Notes under the pieces: model-generated | Databases searched by the model: none | What the model was told of the DNA's origin: nothing | Seen by the model: the letters and a program-made list of their open reading frames with translations, nothing else | NCBI RefSeq assembly: GCF_023156285.1 | Contig: NZ_JAKZAJ010000001.1 | Span: 806,001-870,000, forward strand | DNA: 64,000 nucleotides | Direction of reading: 5' to 3' | Source of the DNA: Marinobacter koreensis | GTDB taxonomy: Bacteria > Pseudomonadota > Gammaproteobacteria > Pseudomonadales > Oleiphilaceae | Translations under genes and position numbers: made by a program | In this document: positions 33,425 through 41,993 of the stretch, piece after piece | Layout: every line of letters starts with the position of its first letter | Position numbering within the stretch: position 1 is the first letter of the stretch

Positions 33425-34339
33425 ATGCCGGTAATGGTTCAGGCCCTGGTGCCTGTGTTTGTCCTTATCATGCTGGGCCACGTCTTGCGTCGGCTGAATT
33501 TCCCCGGTGCCGATTTCTGGCCCCAGGCGGAAAGATTTACCTATTACGTCCTGTTCCCGGCCATGCTGGTTTTCAAGCTCGGCCAGGCGCGTCTGGCACC
33601 ATCGGCATACGGCGATATCGCGATTCTGATCTCGACGATGCTGCTTGCGATGACCGTGGCGCTGATGCTCGCCCAGAAGATCTGGCGCTGGAATGGCCCG
33701 GTGTTTTCATCCGTTTTCCAGGGTGCGATCCGGTTCAATTCCTACGTTGGCCTCGCGGCGGGCGGAATGTTGCTCGGGGACGAGGGGCTGTCACTGACCG
33801 CCATCTCCGTGGCGGTGATGGTGCCGCTGCTGAATCTGTTGTGCATTCTGATGTTCAGTCTGGTTGCGGGGCAGGAGGCCATCCGTCTGAGTCAGGTGTT
33901 GCGGGCGATTGCGACCAACCCCCTGATCGTGGGATCGGTCGTGGGCGTTATCTGGAGCTATTTCAAGATCGGCTTTCACCCCTTGCTGGCGGGCATCCTG
34001 GAACCGCTCAGTAACCTGGCCTTGCCGATGGGCCTGATGACCGTTGGCGCAGGGCTGAAGCTGGCGGCCCTGCGGGGAGCTTCCGGTCCTTTCCTGGTAT
34101 CGTCGGTATTGAAACTGGTGGGTTTCCCTCTGATGACCCTTGGTCTGGCGAGTCTTCTGGGACTCAGTGGCCTGATGGTCCAGGTGGCGGTGCTTCTTGC
34201 CTCTCTGCCCACGGCCACATCGGCCTACATCCTGGCCCGCCAACTGGGCGGCGATGCGCCCTTGATGGCCGGGATCATCAGCGGCCAGACACTGCTGGCC
34301 ATGGTGTCCATTCCCTTAATGCTCAGTCTGCTCTGGTAG
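33425..34339 (+). CDS. AEC family transporter (auxin efflux carrier type)
   Basis: A 304-residue inner-membrane carrier with about ten hydrophobic segments in two five-helix halves. VPVFVLIMLGHVLRRLNF at the N-terminus, FPAMLVFKL, FNSYVGLAAGGMLLG and the closing SLPTATSAYILARQLGGD are typical of AEC/YfdV-like proteins, which export or exchange organic anions or amino acids. The substrate is unknown. The 3' end overlaps znuA by 24 bp tail to tail. GGAG lies upstream of the ATG. Confidence 0.88.
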   Translation: MPVMVQALVPVFVLIMLGHVLRRLNFPGADFWPQAERFTYYVLFPAMLVFKLGQARLAPSAYGDIAILISTMLLAMTVALMLAQKIWRWNGPVFSSVFQGAIRFNSYVGLAAGGMLLGDEGLSLTAISVAVMVPLLNLLCILMFSLVAGQEAIRLSQVLRAIATNPLIVGSVVGVIWSYFKIGFHPLLAGILEPLSNLALPMGLMTVGAGLKLAALRGASGPFLVSSVLKLVGFPLMTLGLASLLGLSGLMVQVAVLLASLPTATSAYILARQLGGDAPLMAGIISGQTLLAMVSIPLMLSLLW

Positions 34340-35257
34340 GCAGCGGAGCACGGCGTCGGCGATGGACTGCTGAAATTCGAGGTAGCCTGACGCCGTGGGT
34401 TTGATGTCTGTCGCCAGGGGGTCCCAGGTGCTGATGGTTACATCCATTCCCTCTGTTGCTGTGTGCCACCATTGCCGATTGAACTGAGGTTCGGTGAGCA
34501 CGCAGGGGTGTTTGGCCTGGCCAAGTTTATTCCGGATCTCTGCCACATGCCGGGCGCCCGGCGACAGCTCCGGATTGAGTGTGAGCACATCCTCTATGTG
34601 CAAGCCGTAATGGTCGGCAAACCGGGTCAGCGCGGAATGGTAGGCAAAGAGGCTGATGTCGTGTGTCGGTTCCAATTGCTCCGAAATCGCCGCTTCTCTC
34701 TGTTTGACGGCGTTTTCAAAGCGGGTCAGGTTCCGGTCGAGTTGCGCACTATCCTGATCGGGTAGCTCGGAGAGCGCCGCAACGATCTTTCTCGCCATAT
34801 CGACGGCCAGAGCGGGATCGACCCAGATATGGGGGTCCTCGCCGTTACCGTGTTGGTGGTCGTGTCCGACGGCTTCTTTGGGTTCAACTTTGTGCTTTGT
34901 GTCGTGTCCGCCCATGGCGTCGGGCCCGTGGCCCAGGGCAACCGTTCGGTCGCTGAAATCCAGGCCGGTCAGCAGGCGCGTGAGGAAGGTTTCCATGTCC
35001 GGGCCGACCCAGAATATGACATCGGCCCTGGACAGTTCACGGCGCTGGGACGGCCGGATGCTGTAGCTGTGGGGGCTGGCTCCCGGCGGAACCAGCGTGA
35101 CGATCCGGGTGTCATCGGTCGCCACGGCCCGAACCAGAAGCTCGAGTGGTTTGATGGAGGTGACGATGACGGTTTCCGCGTTGGCGGTTGTCGGGCCAGC
35201 AACGGCAAGGCTGATCAGCAGCGTGCAGACGAATCGAAGCCCAGGGAAAAGGCGCAT
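34316..35257 (-). CDS. znuA: Zinc ABC transporter substrate-binding protein ZnuA
   Basis: A 313-residue periplasmic zinc-binding protein. A signal peptide (about 1-27, cleaved near TANA-ET) precedes VTSIKPLELLVRAV. Metal ligands are expected in GASPHSY (His about 62), the His-rich loop containing GHDHQHGNGEDPHIWVDP, and FAYHSAL. The His-rich loop between about residues 115 and 145 is a ZnuA mark. A strong Zur box lies 24 bp before the start, so it should be derepressed under zinc limitation. The permease and ATPase genes znuB and znuC are not adjacent and must be elsewhere. Confidence 0.92.
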   Translation of the reverse strand: MRLFPGLRFVCTLLISLAVAGPTTANAETVIVTSIKPLELLVRAVATDDTRIVTLVPPGASPHSYSIRPSQRRELSRADVIFWVGPDMETFLTRLLTGLDFSDRTVALGHGPDAMGGHDTKHKVEPKEAVGHDHQHGNGEDPHIWVDPALAVDMARKIVAALSELPDQDSAQLDRNLTRFENAVKQREAAISEQLEPTHDISLFAYHSALTRFADHYGLHIEDVLTLNPELSPGARHVAEIRNKLGQAKHPCVLTEPQFNRQWWHTATEGMDVTISTWDPLATDIKPTASGYLEFQQSIADAVLRCLPEQTEH

Positions 35258-35280
35258 GGATGTTCCTTAGCGGTAAATTT

Positions 35281-35305
35281 GAAATGTTATAATATAACAT
35301 AAAGC
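35281..35305 (-). promoter_or_regulatory. Zur box upstream of znuA
   Basis: The block GAAATGTTATAATATAACAT at 35281-35300 is nearly identical to the gammaproteobacterial Zur operator and contains the palindrome TGTTATA-A-TATAACA. It ends 24 bp before the znuA ATG and probably overlaps the promoter, so zinc-loaded Zur would block transcription. Confidence 0.9.
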
Positions 35306-35400
35306 GAAAGGCTGCCACCGGATATCGTCATGCGAAAACATGGCCAGATCGTTATAATGCCGGCTTTCATCCACGGTCACTCAGTTTTCAGGAAGGTTTC

Positions 35401-36885
35401 ATGACAGTACGTACCCGAATTGCGCCATCCCCGACCGGAGATCCTCACGTCGGTACCGCCTACGTGGCCCTGTTCAACCTCTGTTTTGCGCGCCAGCACG
35501 GCGGTCAGTTCATTCTGCGGATTGAAGACACCGACCAGGTGCGCAGTACGGCCGAGTCGGAACGGGACATCCTCCAGGCCCTGCGTTGGCTGGGGCTCAA
35601 CTGGGATGAAGGCCCGGACGTCGGTGGTCCTCATGGCCCGTATCGGCAATCCGAGCGCAAGGATATGTACCGTCAGTATGCGGAGGACCTGGTCACGGCG
35701 GGGCACGCGTTCTATTGCTTCCGGACCCCGGAAGAGCTGGATGCGATCCGTGAAGAACGCAAGGCCAATGGCCTTAACCCCGGTATCAAGGGCGACCTGG
35801 AACTGTCCCAGGAAGAAGTGAAGCGTCGTCTTGATGCCGGTGAATCCTATGTGATCCGGATGAAGGTCCCCGACGAGGGCGTCTGTGAAATTGATGACAT
35901 GCTTCGTGGCACCATAGAAATTGATTGGGGCCAGGTGGACTGCCAGATTCTGCTGAAATCGGATGGCATGCCGACTTACCACCTTGCCAATATCGTGGAT
36001 GATCACCTGATGGGTATTACCCATGTGCTGCGGGGTGAGGAGTGGATCAATTCCGCACCCAAGCACAAGCTCCTGTACCAGTACTTCGGTTGGGATATGC
36101 CGGTACTGTGTCATCTGCCATTGTTGCGTAACCCGGACAAGAGCAAGTTGTCCAAGCGCAAGAACCCGACCAGTATCAATTTCTACGAGAGAATGGGGTT
36201 TCTGCCGGAAGCGGTGACCAATTACCTGGGGCGGATGGGTTGGTCCATGCCGGACGAGCGGGAGAAGTTCACCCTGGATGAGATGATCGAGAACTTCGAC
36301 ATCCAGCGCGTGTCGCTGGGTGGCCCGGTGTTCGATGTCGAAAAATTGCGCTGGCTGAATGGCCAGTGGCTGCGGGAGGAACTGAGCGACGCGCAGTTCA
36401 TGGAGCGGATGCGGCAATGGTGGTTCAATGAGGACGCGCTGGCCGCTCTGGTGCCGCATATCAAGGGCAGGGCGGACGTATTTTCCGATGTGGCGCCCAT
36501 GGCCCAGTTCATGTTTTCCGGCATGCTTAACCTGACGCCCGATGATTTCGCCCACAACAAGCTGGAAGAGGCGCAGATCAAACGAGTGCTGCAGTTCACT
36601 CTGTGGCGGCTGGAAGCCCAGCGCCACTGGAGCAAGGAAAACATCTTTGCCGACATCAAGGCGCTTGCCAAGGCGATGGAACTGAAGATGGGCGATTTCA
36701 TGTTCGCCATCTTCGTAGCCATTGCCGGAACGCCAAACTCCTGGTCGGTGATGGATTCCATGGCATTGCTCGGGCCGGATATGACCCGCTCCCGTTTGCG
36801 CCATGCCCTTCAGGTTCTGGGCGGTTTCTCCAAGAAAGAAACCAAGAAAGTGGAGAAGGAATACGCGGCTCTGAACGCGGAATGA
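35401..36885 (+). CDS. gltX: Glutamyl-tRNA synthetase
   Basis: A 494-residue class I synthetase that charges tRNA-Glu. The HIGH-type motif is [13 protein letters not shown] (about 10-22) and the KMSKS motif is SKLSKRKNP (about 243-251). The catalytic Rossmann core and the helical anticodon-binding C-terminus are complete and of normal length. AGGAAGG lies 6 bp before the ATG, and a consensus TATAAT (35353-35358) lies 43 bp upstream. It is followed by a tRNA-Ala/tRNA-Glu pair, placing enzyme and substrate tRNA genes side by side. Confidence 0.97.
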   Translation: MTVRTRIAPSPTGDPHVGTAYVALFNLCFARQHGGQFILRIEDTDQVRSTAESERDILQALRWLGLNWDEGPDVGGPHGPYRQSERKDMYRQYAEDLVTAGHAFYCFRTPEELDAIREERKANGLNPGIKGDLELSQEEVKRRLDAGESYVIRMKVPDEGVCEIDDMLRGTIEIDWGQVDCQILLKSDGMPTYHLANIVDDHLMGITHVLRGEEWINSAPKHKLLYQYFGWDMPVLCHLPLLRNPDKSKLSKRKNPTSINFYERMGFLPEAVTNYLGRMGWSMPDEREKFTLDEMIENFDIQRVSLGGPVFDVEKLRWLNGQWLREELSDAQFMERMRQWWFNEDALAALVPHIKGRADVFSDVAPMAQFMFSGMLNLTPDDFAHNKLEEAQIKRVLQFTLWRLEAQRHWSKENIFADIKALAKAMELKMGDFMFAIFVAIAGTPNSWSVMDSMALLGPDMTRSRLRHALQVLGGFSKKETKKVEKEYAALNAE

Positions 36886-36956
36886 CCGCTTTGGCGAGGA
36901 ATTGATCGATCTGGACAGGGATGTTCAGAAAACTGCAAAAAAGTCTGTTTTAAGTG

Positions 36957-36985
36957 TTGACGCCCCCCCGGCGGATCCTTAATAT
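36957..36985 (+). promoter_or_regulatory. Promoter of the tRNA-Ala/tRNA-Glu unit
   Basis: TTGACG (36957-36962), a 17-bp GC-rich spacer and TAATAT (36980-36985) precede the tRNA-Ala gene by 13 bp. The GC-rich sequence after the -10 (ACGCAGCCG) recalls stringently controlled stable-RNA promoters. Confidence 0.75.
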
Positions 36986-36998
36986 ACGCAGCCGTTGA

Positions 36999-37074
36999 GG
37001 GGCCATAGCTCAGCTGGGAGAGCGCAACACTGGCAGTGTTGAGGTCAGCGGTTCGATCCCGCTTGGCTCCACCA
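36999..37074 (+). tRNA. tRNA-Ala (anticodon GGC)
   Basis: The 76-nt cloverleaf starts GGGGCCA and ends in encoded CCA. The acceptor stem is GGGGCCA / TGGCTCC, with one G-T pair. The anticodon stem CAACA / TGTTG encloses loop CTGGCAG, giving GGC. The T arm has GGTTCGATCCC. It is read with the tRNA-Glu gene 7 bp downstream. Confidence 0.97.
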
Positions 37075-37081
37075 ATTTCTA

Positions 37082-37157
37082 GTCCCCTTCGTCTAGTGGC
37101 CTAGGACTCCGCCCTTTCACGGCGGCAACAGGGGTTCGAACCCCCTAGGGGACGCCA
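37082..37157 (+). tRNA. tRNA-Glu (anticodon TTC)
   Basis: The 76-nt cloverleaf starts GTCCCCT and ends GGGGACGCCA with encoded CCA. The anticodon stem CCGCC / GGCGG encloses CTTTCAC, giving TTC. The T arm is GGGGTTCGAACCCCC. It is the substrate of the GltX encoded just upstream. Confidence 0.97.
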
Positions 37158-37192
37158 ATACGGCTTTTCGGTTAGTCCGCCGGAACGCCATC

Positions 37193-37220
37193 AAAAAAAC
37201 CGCCTTCGGGCGGTTTTTTT
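37193..37220. terminator. Bidirectional intrinsic terminator after the tRNA genes
   Basis: The stem CCGCC / GGCGG (37200-37204, 37209-37213) has a TTCG loop and is flanked by A7 on the left and T7 on the right, so it can stop transcription from the tRNA unit and from the convergent gene at 37274. Confidence 0.88.
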
Positions 37221-37232
37221 GTGTCTGAAATC

Positions 37233-37261
37233 GGGGTCAGATGAAACGTTCATCTGACCCC
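37233..37261. repeat. REP-like palindromic element
   Basis: A perfect 13-bp inverted repeat, GGGGTCAGATGAA (37233-37245) and TTCATCTGACCCC (37249-37261), separated by ACG. It lies in the spacer between the terminator and the 3' end of the gene at 37274. Its form recalls the palindromes linked to REP-associated transposases; that link is from memory and no transposase is nearby. Confidence 0.65.
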
Positions 37262-37273
37262 AGCTTCCCGTTG

Positions 37274-38125
37274 TTACCGTTCAGCGATGGCGCCTTTACC
37301 CACGCCCTCGTAGGCTTTCACCCGGAAGGTGTCGTCGGGAGACTCCTGTTTAAGGGCGTTGGCGATGTGGGCGGCAATAAACTCCACCGTGGTGTCGGTG
37401 TCGAGCATATAAACCCGGTCTTCCGGTAGCGTCAGAGCGAATTCTCCCTGATTCGCTTCGTATTCGAAGGTGACGTAGTGGGTGCCATCGGCCTCTACCT
37501 TCCGTTGCACCACATCCTCTTCCGAGCCCACGTAGATGTCCTGCCAGCGCTTTGCCCACTGCCGCTCCAGGTCGTAGTCCCGGTGACCATTGCGGTCGAT
37601 CCGGATGGGAGAGCGATGGCCATGGGCAATCCGCTGACAGTTTCCCAGGTGCTTCTTCAGGCCGTGGACATAATGGTAGTAGGCGCCCTCGATCACCTCT
37701 TCCCGAAGGTTGATGGAGACGGAGGTGACATTGGAGGGCAGGACCGCCATCAATTCCTGCTCGAGCAGAGCGGCAACGGCGGAGGGGACAACCTGTCGTG
37801 TCGGTAGCCAGACCACCGCCTCCTCCGGTGAACGGTGAACGATTCGTCGACCGTCTTTCAGGGTCCAGTAGAAGGTATCCGGATGATCTTCCGACGGAAC
37901 AAAACCCTCGTACTCCCTCGGCACCACCAGACGGTGGTCTACCCGTTCGTCAATAACGCGTTTGATCGTGCGCTTGACGTTGCTGAAGTCGAACACCATG
38001 CCTTGCTCATCAAGTTCTCCGCCGAGCACAACGTCGGTAATCCAGCTTTCGCCGACAAGGCCGCGTTGGCCGTCCAGATAGGCAAAATCGATGACGGTCA
38101 GGTTGTCAACAAACAGGTGGTCCAT
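37274..38125 (-). CDS. Two-domain 6-pyruvoyl-tetrahydropterin synthase / QueD-like protein
   Basis: A 283-residue T-fold protein, more than twice the usual QueD length of about 120. The first part (about 35-60) has the family motif GMVFDFSNVKR and DHRLVVP, and near 145 LREEVIEGAYY, but no zinc histidines at its N-terminus. The second part carries the zinc and catalytic-Cys motif KKHLGNCQRIAHGHR (about 156-171), then tandem beta segments. The pieces of a QueD site are thus spread over two domains. QueD makes 6-carboxytetrahydropterin for queuosine; the substrate here is uncertain. The gene is read towards the tRNA unit and divergent from the next gene. Confidence 0.75.
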   Translation of the reverse strand: MDHLFVDNLTVIDFAYLDGQRGLVGESWITDVVLGGELDEQGMVFDFSNVKRTIKRVIDERVDHRLVVPREYEGFVPSEDHPDTFYWTLKDGRRIVHRSPEEAVVWLPTRQVVPSAVAALLEQELMAVLPSNVTSVSINLREEVIEGAYYHYVHGLKKHLGNCQRIAHGHRSPIRIDRNGHRDYDLERQWAKRWQDIYVGSEEDVVQRKVEADGTHYVTFEYEANQGEFALTLPEDRVYMLDTDTTVEFIAAHIANALKQESPDDTFRVKAYEGVGKGAIAER

Positions 38126-38189
38126 TGGAAATCCGGCAGGGGGTGATTGATTGATGGGCGGATTCTAGCAAAAATCCGGGTATTGGGCA

Positions 38190-38876
38190 GTGAGCATCCT
38201 TCCTGTCTCATTTTTCAACGTATTTGGGTGGCCGACTATCGTTACCAGAAAACCCTGTATTGCCACGATCCCGGCACTGGTGCTCGCGGCCGGCGCCTCA
38301 GCGCGACTGGGGCGCCCCAAGGCGCTGCTGGGTCTGCCGGGTCGGGAAGGCACGCTGATGGCGTCTGCCGTCGCACAGGCCCGACTGCTGACGCCTGAGG
38401 TTCGGGTTGTCGTGGGCGCGCGGTATCCCCGGGTACGGTTTCGGTCCGGTGCGCAGCCTTCGCGGTGGGTTGTCTGCCGGCAGTGGGAGGAGGGGATGTC
38501 GGCTTCCCTCAAGGCCGGTCTGCGAAGCTTCGGGCCGCGTCCGATTGGTGTTTACGTGCTGGTGGTGGATCAGCCCTTGCTGGATCCGGCGGCATTGCAG
38601 GCGTTTGCGGAACGGGTCCGTCGCAATCCGGGCCTGCCATGGGCGGCCGATTATGGCGGCAATCCCGGTGTTCCGGCGTTTATTCCCCGTTCTTTGTGGG
38701 GCCGGGTGTTCGGGCTGGAAGGCGACCGTGGTGCCGGGCGCCTGTTATCTGAGTGGCGCGCCGGACTTTGTGACATGCCGGGGGTCCATGACGATGTCGA
38801 TACCGACGAAGACTGGCGTCGGATCCGGCAGCAGTTTAACCAAACAGCCCCGATAGCCAGGCAATTCCGACGCTGA
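38190..38876 (+). CDS. MobA-like NTP transferase (molybdenum cofactor type)
   Basis: A nucleotidyltransferase with the signature [21 protein letters not shown] (about residues 28-48, the L-A-A-G-x-S-x-R-x-G-x-x-K loop), the metal-binding region [11 protein letters not shown] (about 125) and a downstream [10 protein letters not shown]. This fits the MocA/MobA group that transfers CMP or GMP to molybdopterin. GTG at 38190 would add about 25 residues before the domain, so the true start may be later. No molybdenum enzyme genes are near. The last 41 bp overlap the convergent response-regulator gene. Confidence 0.82.
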   Translation: MSILPVSFFNVFGWPTIVTRKPCIATIPALVLAAGASARLGRPKALLGLPGREGTLMASAVAQARLLTPEVRVVVGARYPRVRFRSGAQPSRWVVCRQWEEGMSASLKAGLRSFGPRPIGVYVLVVDQPLLDPAALQAFAERVRRNPGLPWAADYGGNPGVPAFIPRSLWGRVFGLEGDRGAGRLLSEWRAGLCDMPGVHDDVDTDEDWRRIRQQFNQTAPIARQFRR

Positions 38877-39927
38877 ACACGCCCAGGCTGATGGCAAGTC
38901 CTACGGTATAGGCTTTGGAGTTGGCTGCTCGCTGCTGGGCAACGAACTGGTCAATGGTCCGCTGTGCGATGTCTTCGGCGGTTTCCCGGGAGATTTCGTG
39001 CGCCTGCTGGATCGCCTCGGACTGAAGGGTCTGCCAAAACTCGGTATCGATGGTCTGAACGCTGGTGATGTGGTCCTTGAGTTCGGCCATGTGCTCTGGA
39101 GTAAATCCGGAATTGCGTTTGAATTCCTTGGTGAGCTCCGCGAGCTCGCGGGCGACATTCAGGTTCACTTCCGCCGCGACTTCGTCCCTGAGATGCCGTG
39201 TACGCTGATCCACGAGTTCCCCGAGTTCGGCCAGCCTGGTTTCGAAAGCCGTCTCCTGTTTGCTCCGGGTTTCGTCCAGGGCTCGCTTGAGGTGATCGTA
39301 CTGCTCGTCAAACAGGTCACTCAGCAATTCGTGCAGGCGATTGTTGATGTGGGTTTTGACCGCAGAACGGGCGATCTGCTCGATCAGATCGCTGGTCAGC
39401 GGAACCACATTCTGCCCATTGTGTCCGGTCATGGTGTCGGTCTCATTTTTCGGCGACAGCTCCACAGACGCATCCGTGGCAAGATCGGCGGAGTCGGTAT
39501 CCGGTTCTGATGCAAAGTCGGTCATGACGGCCGTTGGAAGATTGCCCTCCTCGACGTCAGTGGCAAGCTGGTCCAGCACCAGGCTGAGGCCTTCCGTGTG
39601 GGGCGGTTTGGTCAGGATGTTGTAGACCCCGAAATTTCTGGCCTCTTCCATGAATGACGACGATTTCTTTGACGTGCACATGATGATGGGGATAGCCGCG
39701 GTGTCCGGGTTGCCCTTGATGGCTTTGGTCGCTTCCACGCCGTTCATGCCGGGCATGAGGTGATCCATGAATATCACGTCGGGGCGTTCGTGGCTGTTGA
39801 GGAAGTCCAGTGCTTCCTCTGCCGATCCCGCCATGTTGACCTCCATGTCGCGCCCCTCGAGCAGTTTGCTCAATGCAAACCGGGCAACCTTGGAATCGTC
39901 GACCAAAAGCGCATTTTTGATGGCCAT
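38836..39927 (-). CDS. Response regulator with coiled coil and C-terminal membrane anchor
   Basis: A 363-residue protein. Residues 1-122 are a CheY-like receiver: acidic pair DD (10-11), phospho-acceptor Asp in [14 protein letters not shown], Thr/Ser in IMCTSKK and Lys in ILTKPP. A polar linker (about 125-180) leads to a long helical coiled coil (about 185-330) and ends in one hydrophobic segment ([20 protein letters not shown]). No DNA-binding or enzymatic output is present. GAGG stands before the ATG. A receiver that signals through a membrane-anchored coiled coil suggests a scaffolding output; the partner kinase is unknown. Confidence 0.85.
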   Translation of the reverse strand: MAIKNALLVDDSKVARFALSKLLEGRDMEVNMAGSAEEALDFLNSHERPDVIFMDHLMPGMNGVEATKAIKGNPDTAAIPIIMCTSKKSSSFMEEARNFGVYNILTKPPHTEGLSLVLDQLATDVEEGNLPTAVMTDFASEPDTDSADLATDASVELSPKNETDTMTGHNGQNVVPLTSDLIEQIARSAVKTHINNRLHELLSDLFDEQYDHLKRALDETRSKQETAFETRLAELGELVDQRTRHLRDEVAAEVNLNVARELAELTKEFKRNSGFTPEHMAELKDHITSVQTIDTEFWQTLQSEAIQQAHEISRETAEDIAQRTIDQFVAQQRAANSKAYTVGLAISLGVFSVGIAWLSGLFG

Positions 39928-39977
39928 GTCACTACCTCAACCTGTTACTGCAAACGCGTGGGTTACCGGGCCTGGGG

Positions 39978-41318
39978 TCACCAGCCCTCCAGTTTCGGGC
40001 ATTGGGTCGCCCGATAGCTTTTATCCCGGTAACACACGCCGGGTTCCGTGGTGCGTGCGGTGAAGATCTCTCCCGCCGCCGTGGTCAGCCGAACCTGTCC
40101 GTAGGGTTCGCCGTTTTTGAAGGTCGCCTCGATGGAACTGCCATTGGGATTGCTCAGCGTTCCCTTGCCATGGAACTTGCCCTCGATGAATTGCCCTTCG
40201 TACTTCTTGCCGTCCGCGAAAATCTCGGTGCCTGTGCCATTGTAGGCACCGTCGGAAAATTCGCCCTCGTAATGGCGGCCGTTGGGATAGGTGAGCGTGC
40301 CCTGGCCGTGGAAGCGGTTGTTTCGGAAGCCGCCCACGTAGAGCATGCCGTCCGCTGTGGTGAGCGAGCCCTGTCCGTTCAGTTCGCCCCCCTGCCAGTG
40401 ACCGGTCAGAATGTCGCCATTGGCCCGGGTCAGGGTGCCTTTGCCATCAAATTGGCCGGCCACGAACTCGCCAGTGTATTCGGAGCCGTCGGCACCGTGC
40501 CACACGCCTTCGCCCTGCCACTGGCCCTTGACCCAGTCGCCGTCGTAACGACTGCCGTCCGGGTACTCGGCGACCCCTTTGCCCTCGAATTTGCCGTCGA
40601 CAAAGTGTCCCTCGTAGTGCAGCCCGTCGTTACCCTGGTATCGGCCATCGCCGGTTTTGACGCCGCCTATCCAACTGCCATTCTGGTAATTGACCCGGGT
40701 GTATTTCTCCAATTCACCGACGAGGGTTGTCTCGTCGCCGGCGGAGAGCGTCACTGTCTGCTCCCACGGACGATAGCCAGGCTTGGCAATGGCAACGTCG
40801 TAGGTGCCCGGTTCCAGCTCAAGATCAAGGCGCGTCGTTCCATAATCCTTGCCATTGATGGTGACCTGATCGCCATAGACGTTGGATCGCAATACAAGCA
40901 GTCCTGTTGTCGGTTCGGGTTCGGTTGGTGCCGGGTCTTCGGTGGCATCAGGAAGAAGCGTGTCGGCCGGTTCTGCGATGGCGAGGGTCTGGTTGTCGGC
41001 ACCCGCATCCGGGATGCTGAACGGCTCGGCGATGGGTTTGTCAGGCGCCGGTGCAGGCTCCGGTTCCGGGGCTGGCCGGGCCGGTTGTTCTGCCACCTGG
41101 TCCGGCTGCTCCGGGGCGACGGTCTGCGTTCGGGCGGCGGAACTGGTGGCGTCGGCTTTGTGTTCTGGCTCGGGGGCAGGCTGTACCCGTGCTATCTGGT
41201 CAGAAGGGGCGGGCAGGTCGGAGGCTGCCTGTTCATCCCGCATCGACGCGAAGCCGGCGGTCACAAGCAGCATCAGCGCCAGGGCATTGATGAACAGAAG
41301 TGGTCTGAAATCGACCAT
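39978..41318 (-). CDS. PEGA and MORN repeat protein with N-terminal anchor
   Basis: A 446-residue envelope protein. An uncleaved-looking signal or anchor (about 7-25, LLFINALALMLLVTAGFAS) is followed by a Pro/Ala/Glu-rich linker, a PEGA domain (about 138-210, with LELEPGTYDVAIAKPGYRPW), and seven consecutive 23-residue MORN repeats (about 230-390) of the pattern Y-x-G-x-F-x-x-G-x-x-x-G-x-G. MORN repeats bind lipids or proteins and PEGA domains occur in cell-envelope proteins; the exact role is unknown. It is read in the same direction as the response regulator, 50 bp away. Confidence 0.85.
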   Translation of the reverse strand: MVDFRPLLFINALALMLLVTAGFASMRDEQAASDLPAPSDQIARVQPAPEPEHKADATSSAARTQTVAPEQPDQVAEQPARPAPEPEPAPAPDKPIAEPFSIPDAGADNQTLAIAEPADTLLPDATEDPAPTEPEPTTGLLVLRSNVYGDQVTINGKDYGTTRLDLELEPGTYDVAIAKPGYRPWEQTVTLSAGDETTLVGELEKYTRVNYQNGSWIGGVKTGDGRYQGNDGLHYEGHFVDGKFEGKGVAEYPDGSRYDGDWVKGQWQGEGVWHGADGSEYTGEFVAGQFDGKGTLTRANGDILTGHWQGGELNGQGSLTTADGMLYVGGFRNNRFHGQGTLTYPNGRHYEGEFSDGAYNGTGTEIFADGKKYEGQFIEGKFHGKGTLSNPNGSSIEATFKNGEPYGQVRLTTAAGEIFTARTTEPGVCYRDKSYRATQCPKLEGW

Positions 41319-41432
41319 GGAGGAACCCCTTGATCCTTTATTCCCGAATCGTGTGTTACCTCTTCATCTTAACCAGTGCTTGCAACCTTATGTAACAGAA
41401 AGTGACTGAAGTTTATGAGAATGCTGGCCAAA

Positions 41433-41894
41433 TCACACTTTGTCCGGAAGCTTGTCATGATTGAGTTGTTCCCAGGATCTCATGTACACATCGGCTTCAT
41501 ATTCATAGGGTGACCGGAACGGCGTCAGGACAAAATCGAACACCAGGAAGAAGAAACCAATGGACGCCCAGGCAATAGCCAGCGTACTGATGGTGGTGGC
41601 CTGGACTTCTGGATTCGCGTTCACGAAGTTTTCCAGCAGGGGTATCAGATCGGCAGCCATGGCGACCGGGTTGAAGCTCGCCATGACAAAAGGTAGCCAG
41701 AAGGCTATGAAGACCGGGAAAAAACCGAAGGACCACAGAAGCCGTCTCAGAAGGTAGATGCCCGCTTCCCGCCAGAACCGGTGACGGACCTCCGGTACCC
41801 TGCGGATCTGCTCAAGGTAACGGCGGCGTTCGGACCAGTAGGCGGCCACCTCTGGTGCTTCAATGTGGTGGGTCTGTGAGGTGGATTCGGTCAT
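41433..41894 (-). CDS. Small membrane protein with two transmembrane helices
   Basis: A 153-residue protein. ATG at 41894 is chosen; a longer reading runs through the adjoining promoter region. A soluble N-terminus of about 45 residues is rich in Arg (YWSERRRYLEQIRRVPEVRHRF), followed by two hydrophobic segments (about 55-80, LLWSFGFFPVFIAFWLPFVM, and about 103-125, ISTLAIAWASIGFFFLVFDF) and a polar end. No family was recognised. It is divergent from the M16 protease gene with 99 bp between. Confidence 0.7.
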   Translation of the reverse strand: MTESTSQTHHIEAPEVAAYWSERRRYLEQIRRVPEVRHRFWREAGIYLLRRLLWSFGFFPVFIAFWLPFVMASFNPVAMAADLIPLLENFVNANPEVQATTISTLAIAWASIGFFFLVFDFVLTPFRSPYEYEADVYMRSWEQLNHDKLPDKV

Positions 41895-41993
41895 GGATCG
41901 GGGAACTGCCTTATCGCTTCTGGACTGTGCATGATAATCGATACTACGTGTTACCCTACAAGTCTCCATTTGTTTAATGACAGGATAGATTGA

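Noticed and set aside
35377..36804. Minus-strand open frame of 475 codons opposite gltX
   Set aside because: It is the shadow of a highly conserved synthetase gene; the plus-strand product has all catalytic motifs and the minus frame has none.
37233..37261. GGGGTCAGATGAA palindrome considered as a terminator of the queD-like gene
   Set aside because: No T-run follows it on either strand, and a complete bidirectional terminator lies beside it at 37193-37220.
40002..41333. Plus-strand open frame of 443 codons opposite the MORN protein gene
   Set aside because: The minus-strand reading shows regular 23-residue repeats and a signal sequence; the plus frame is the periodic shadow of those repeats.
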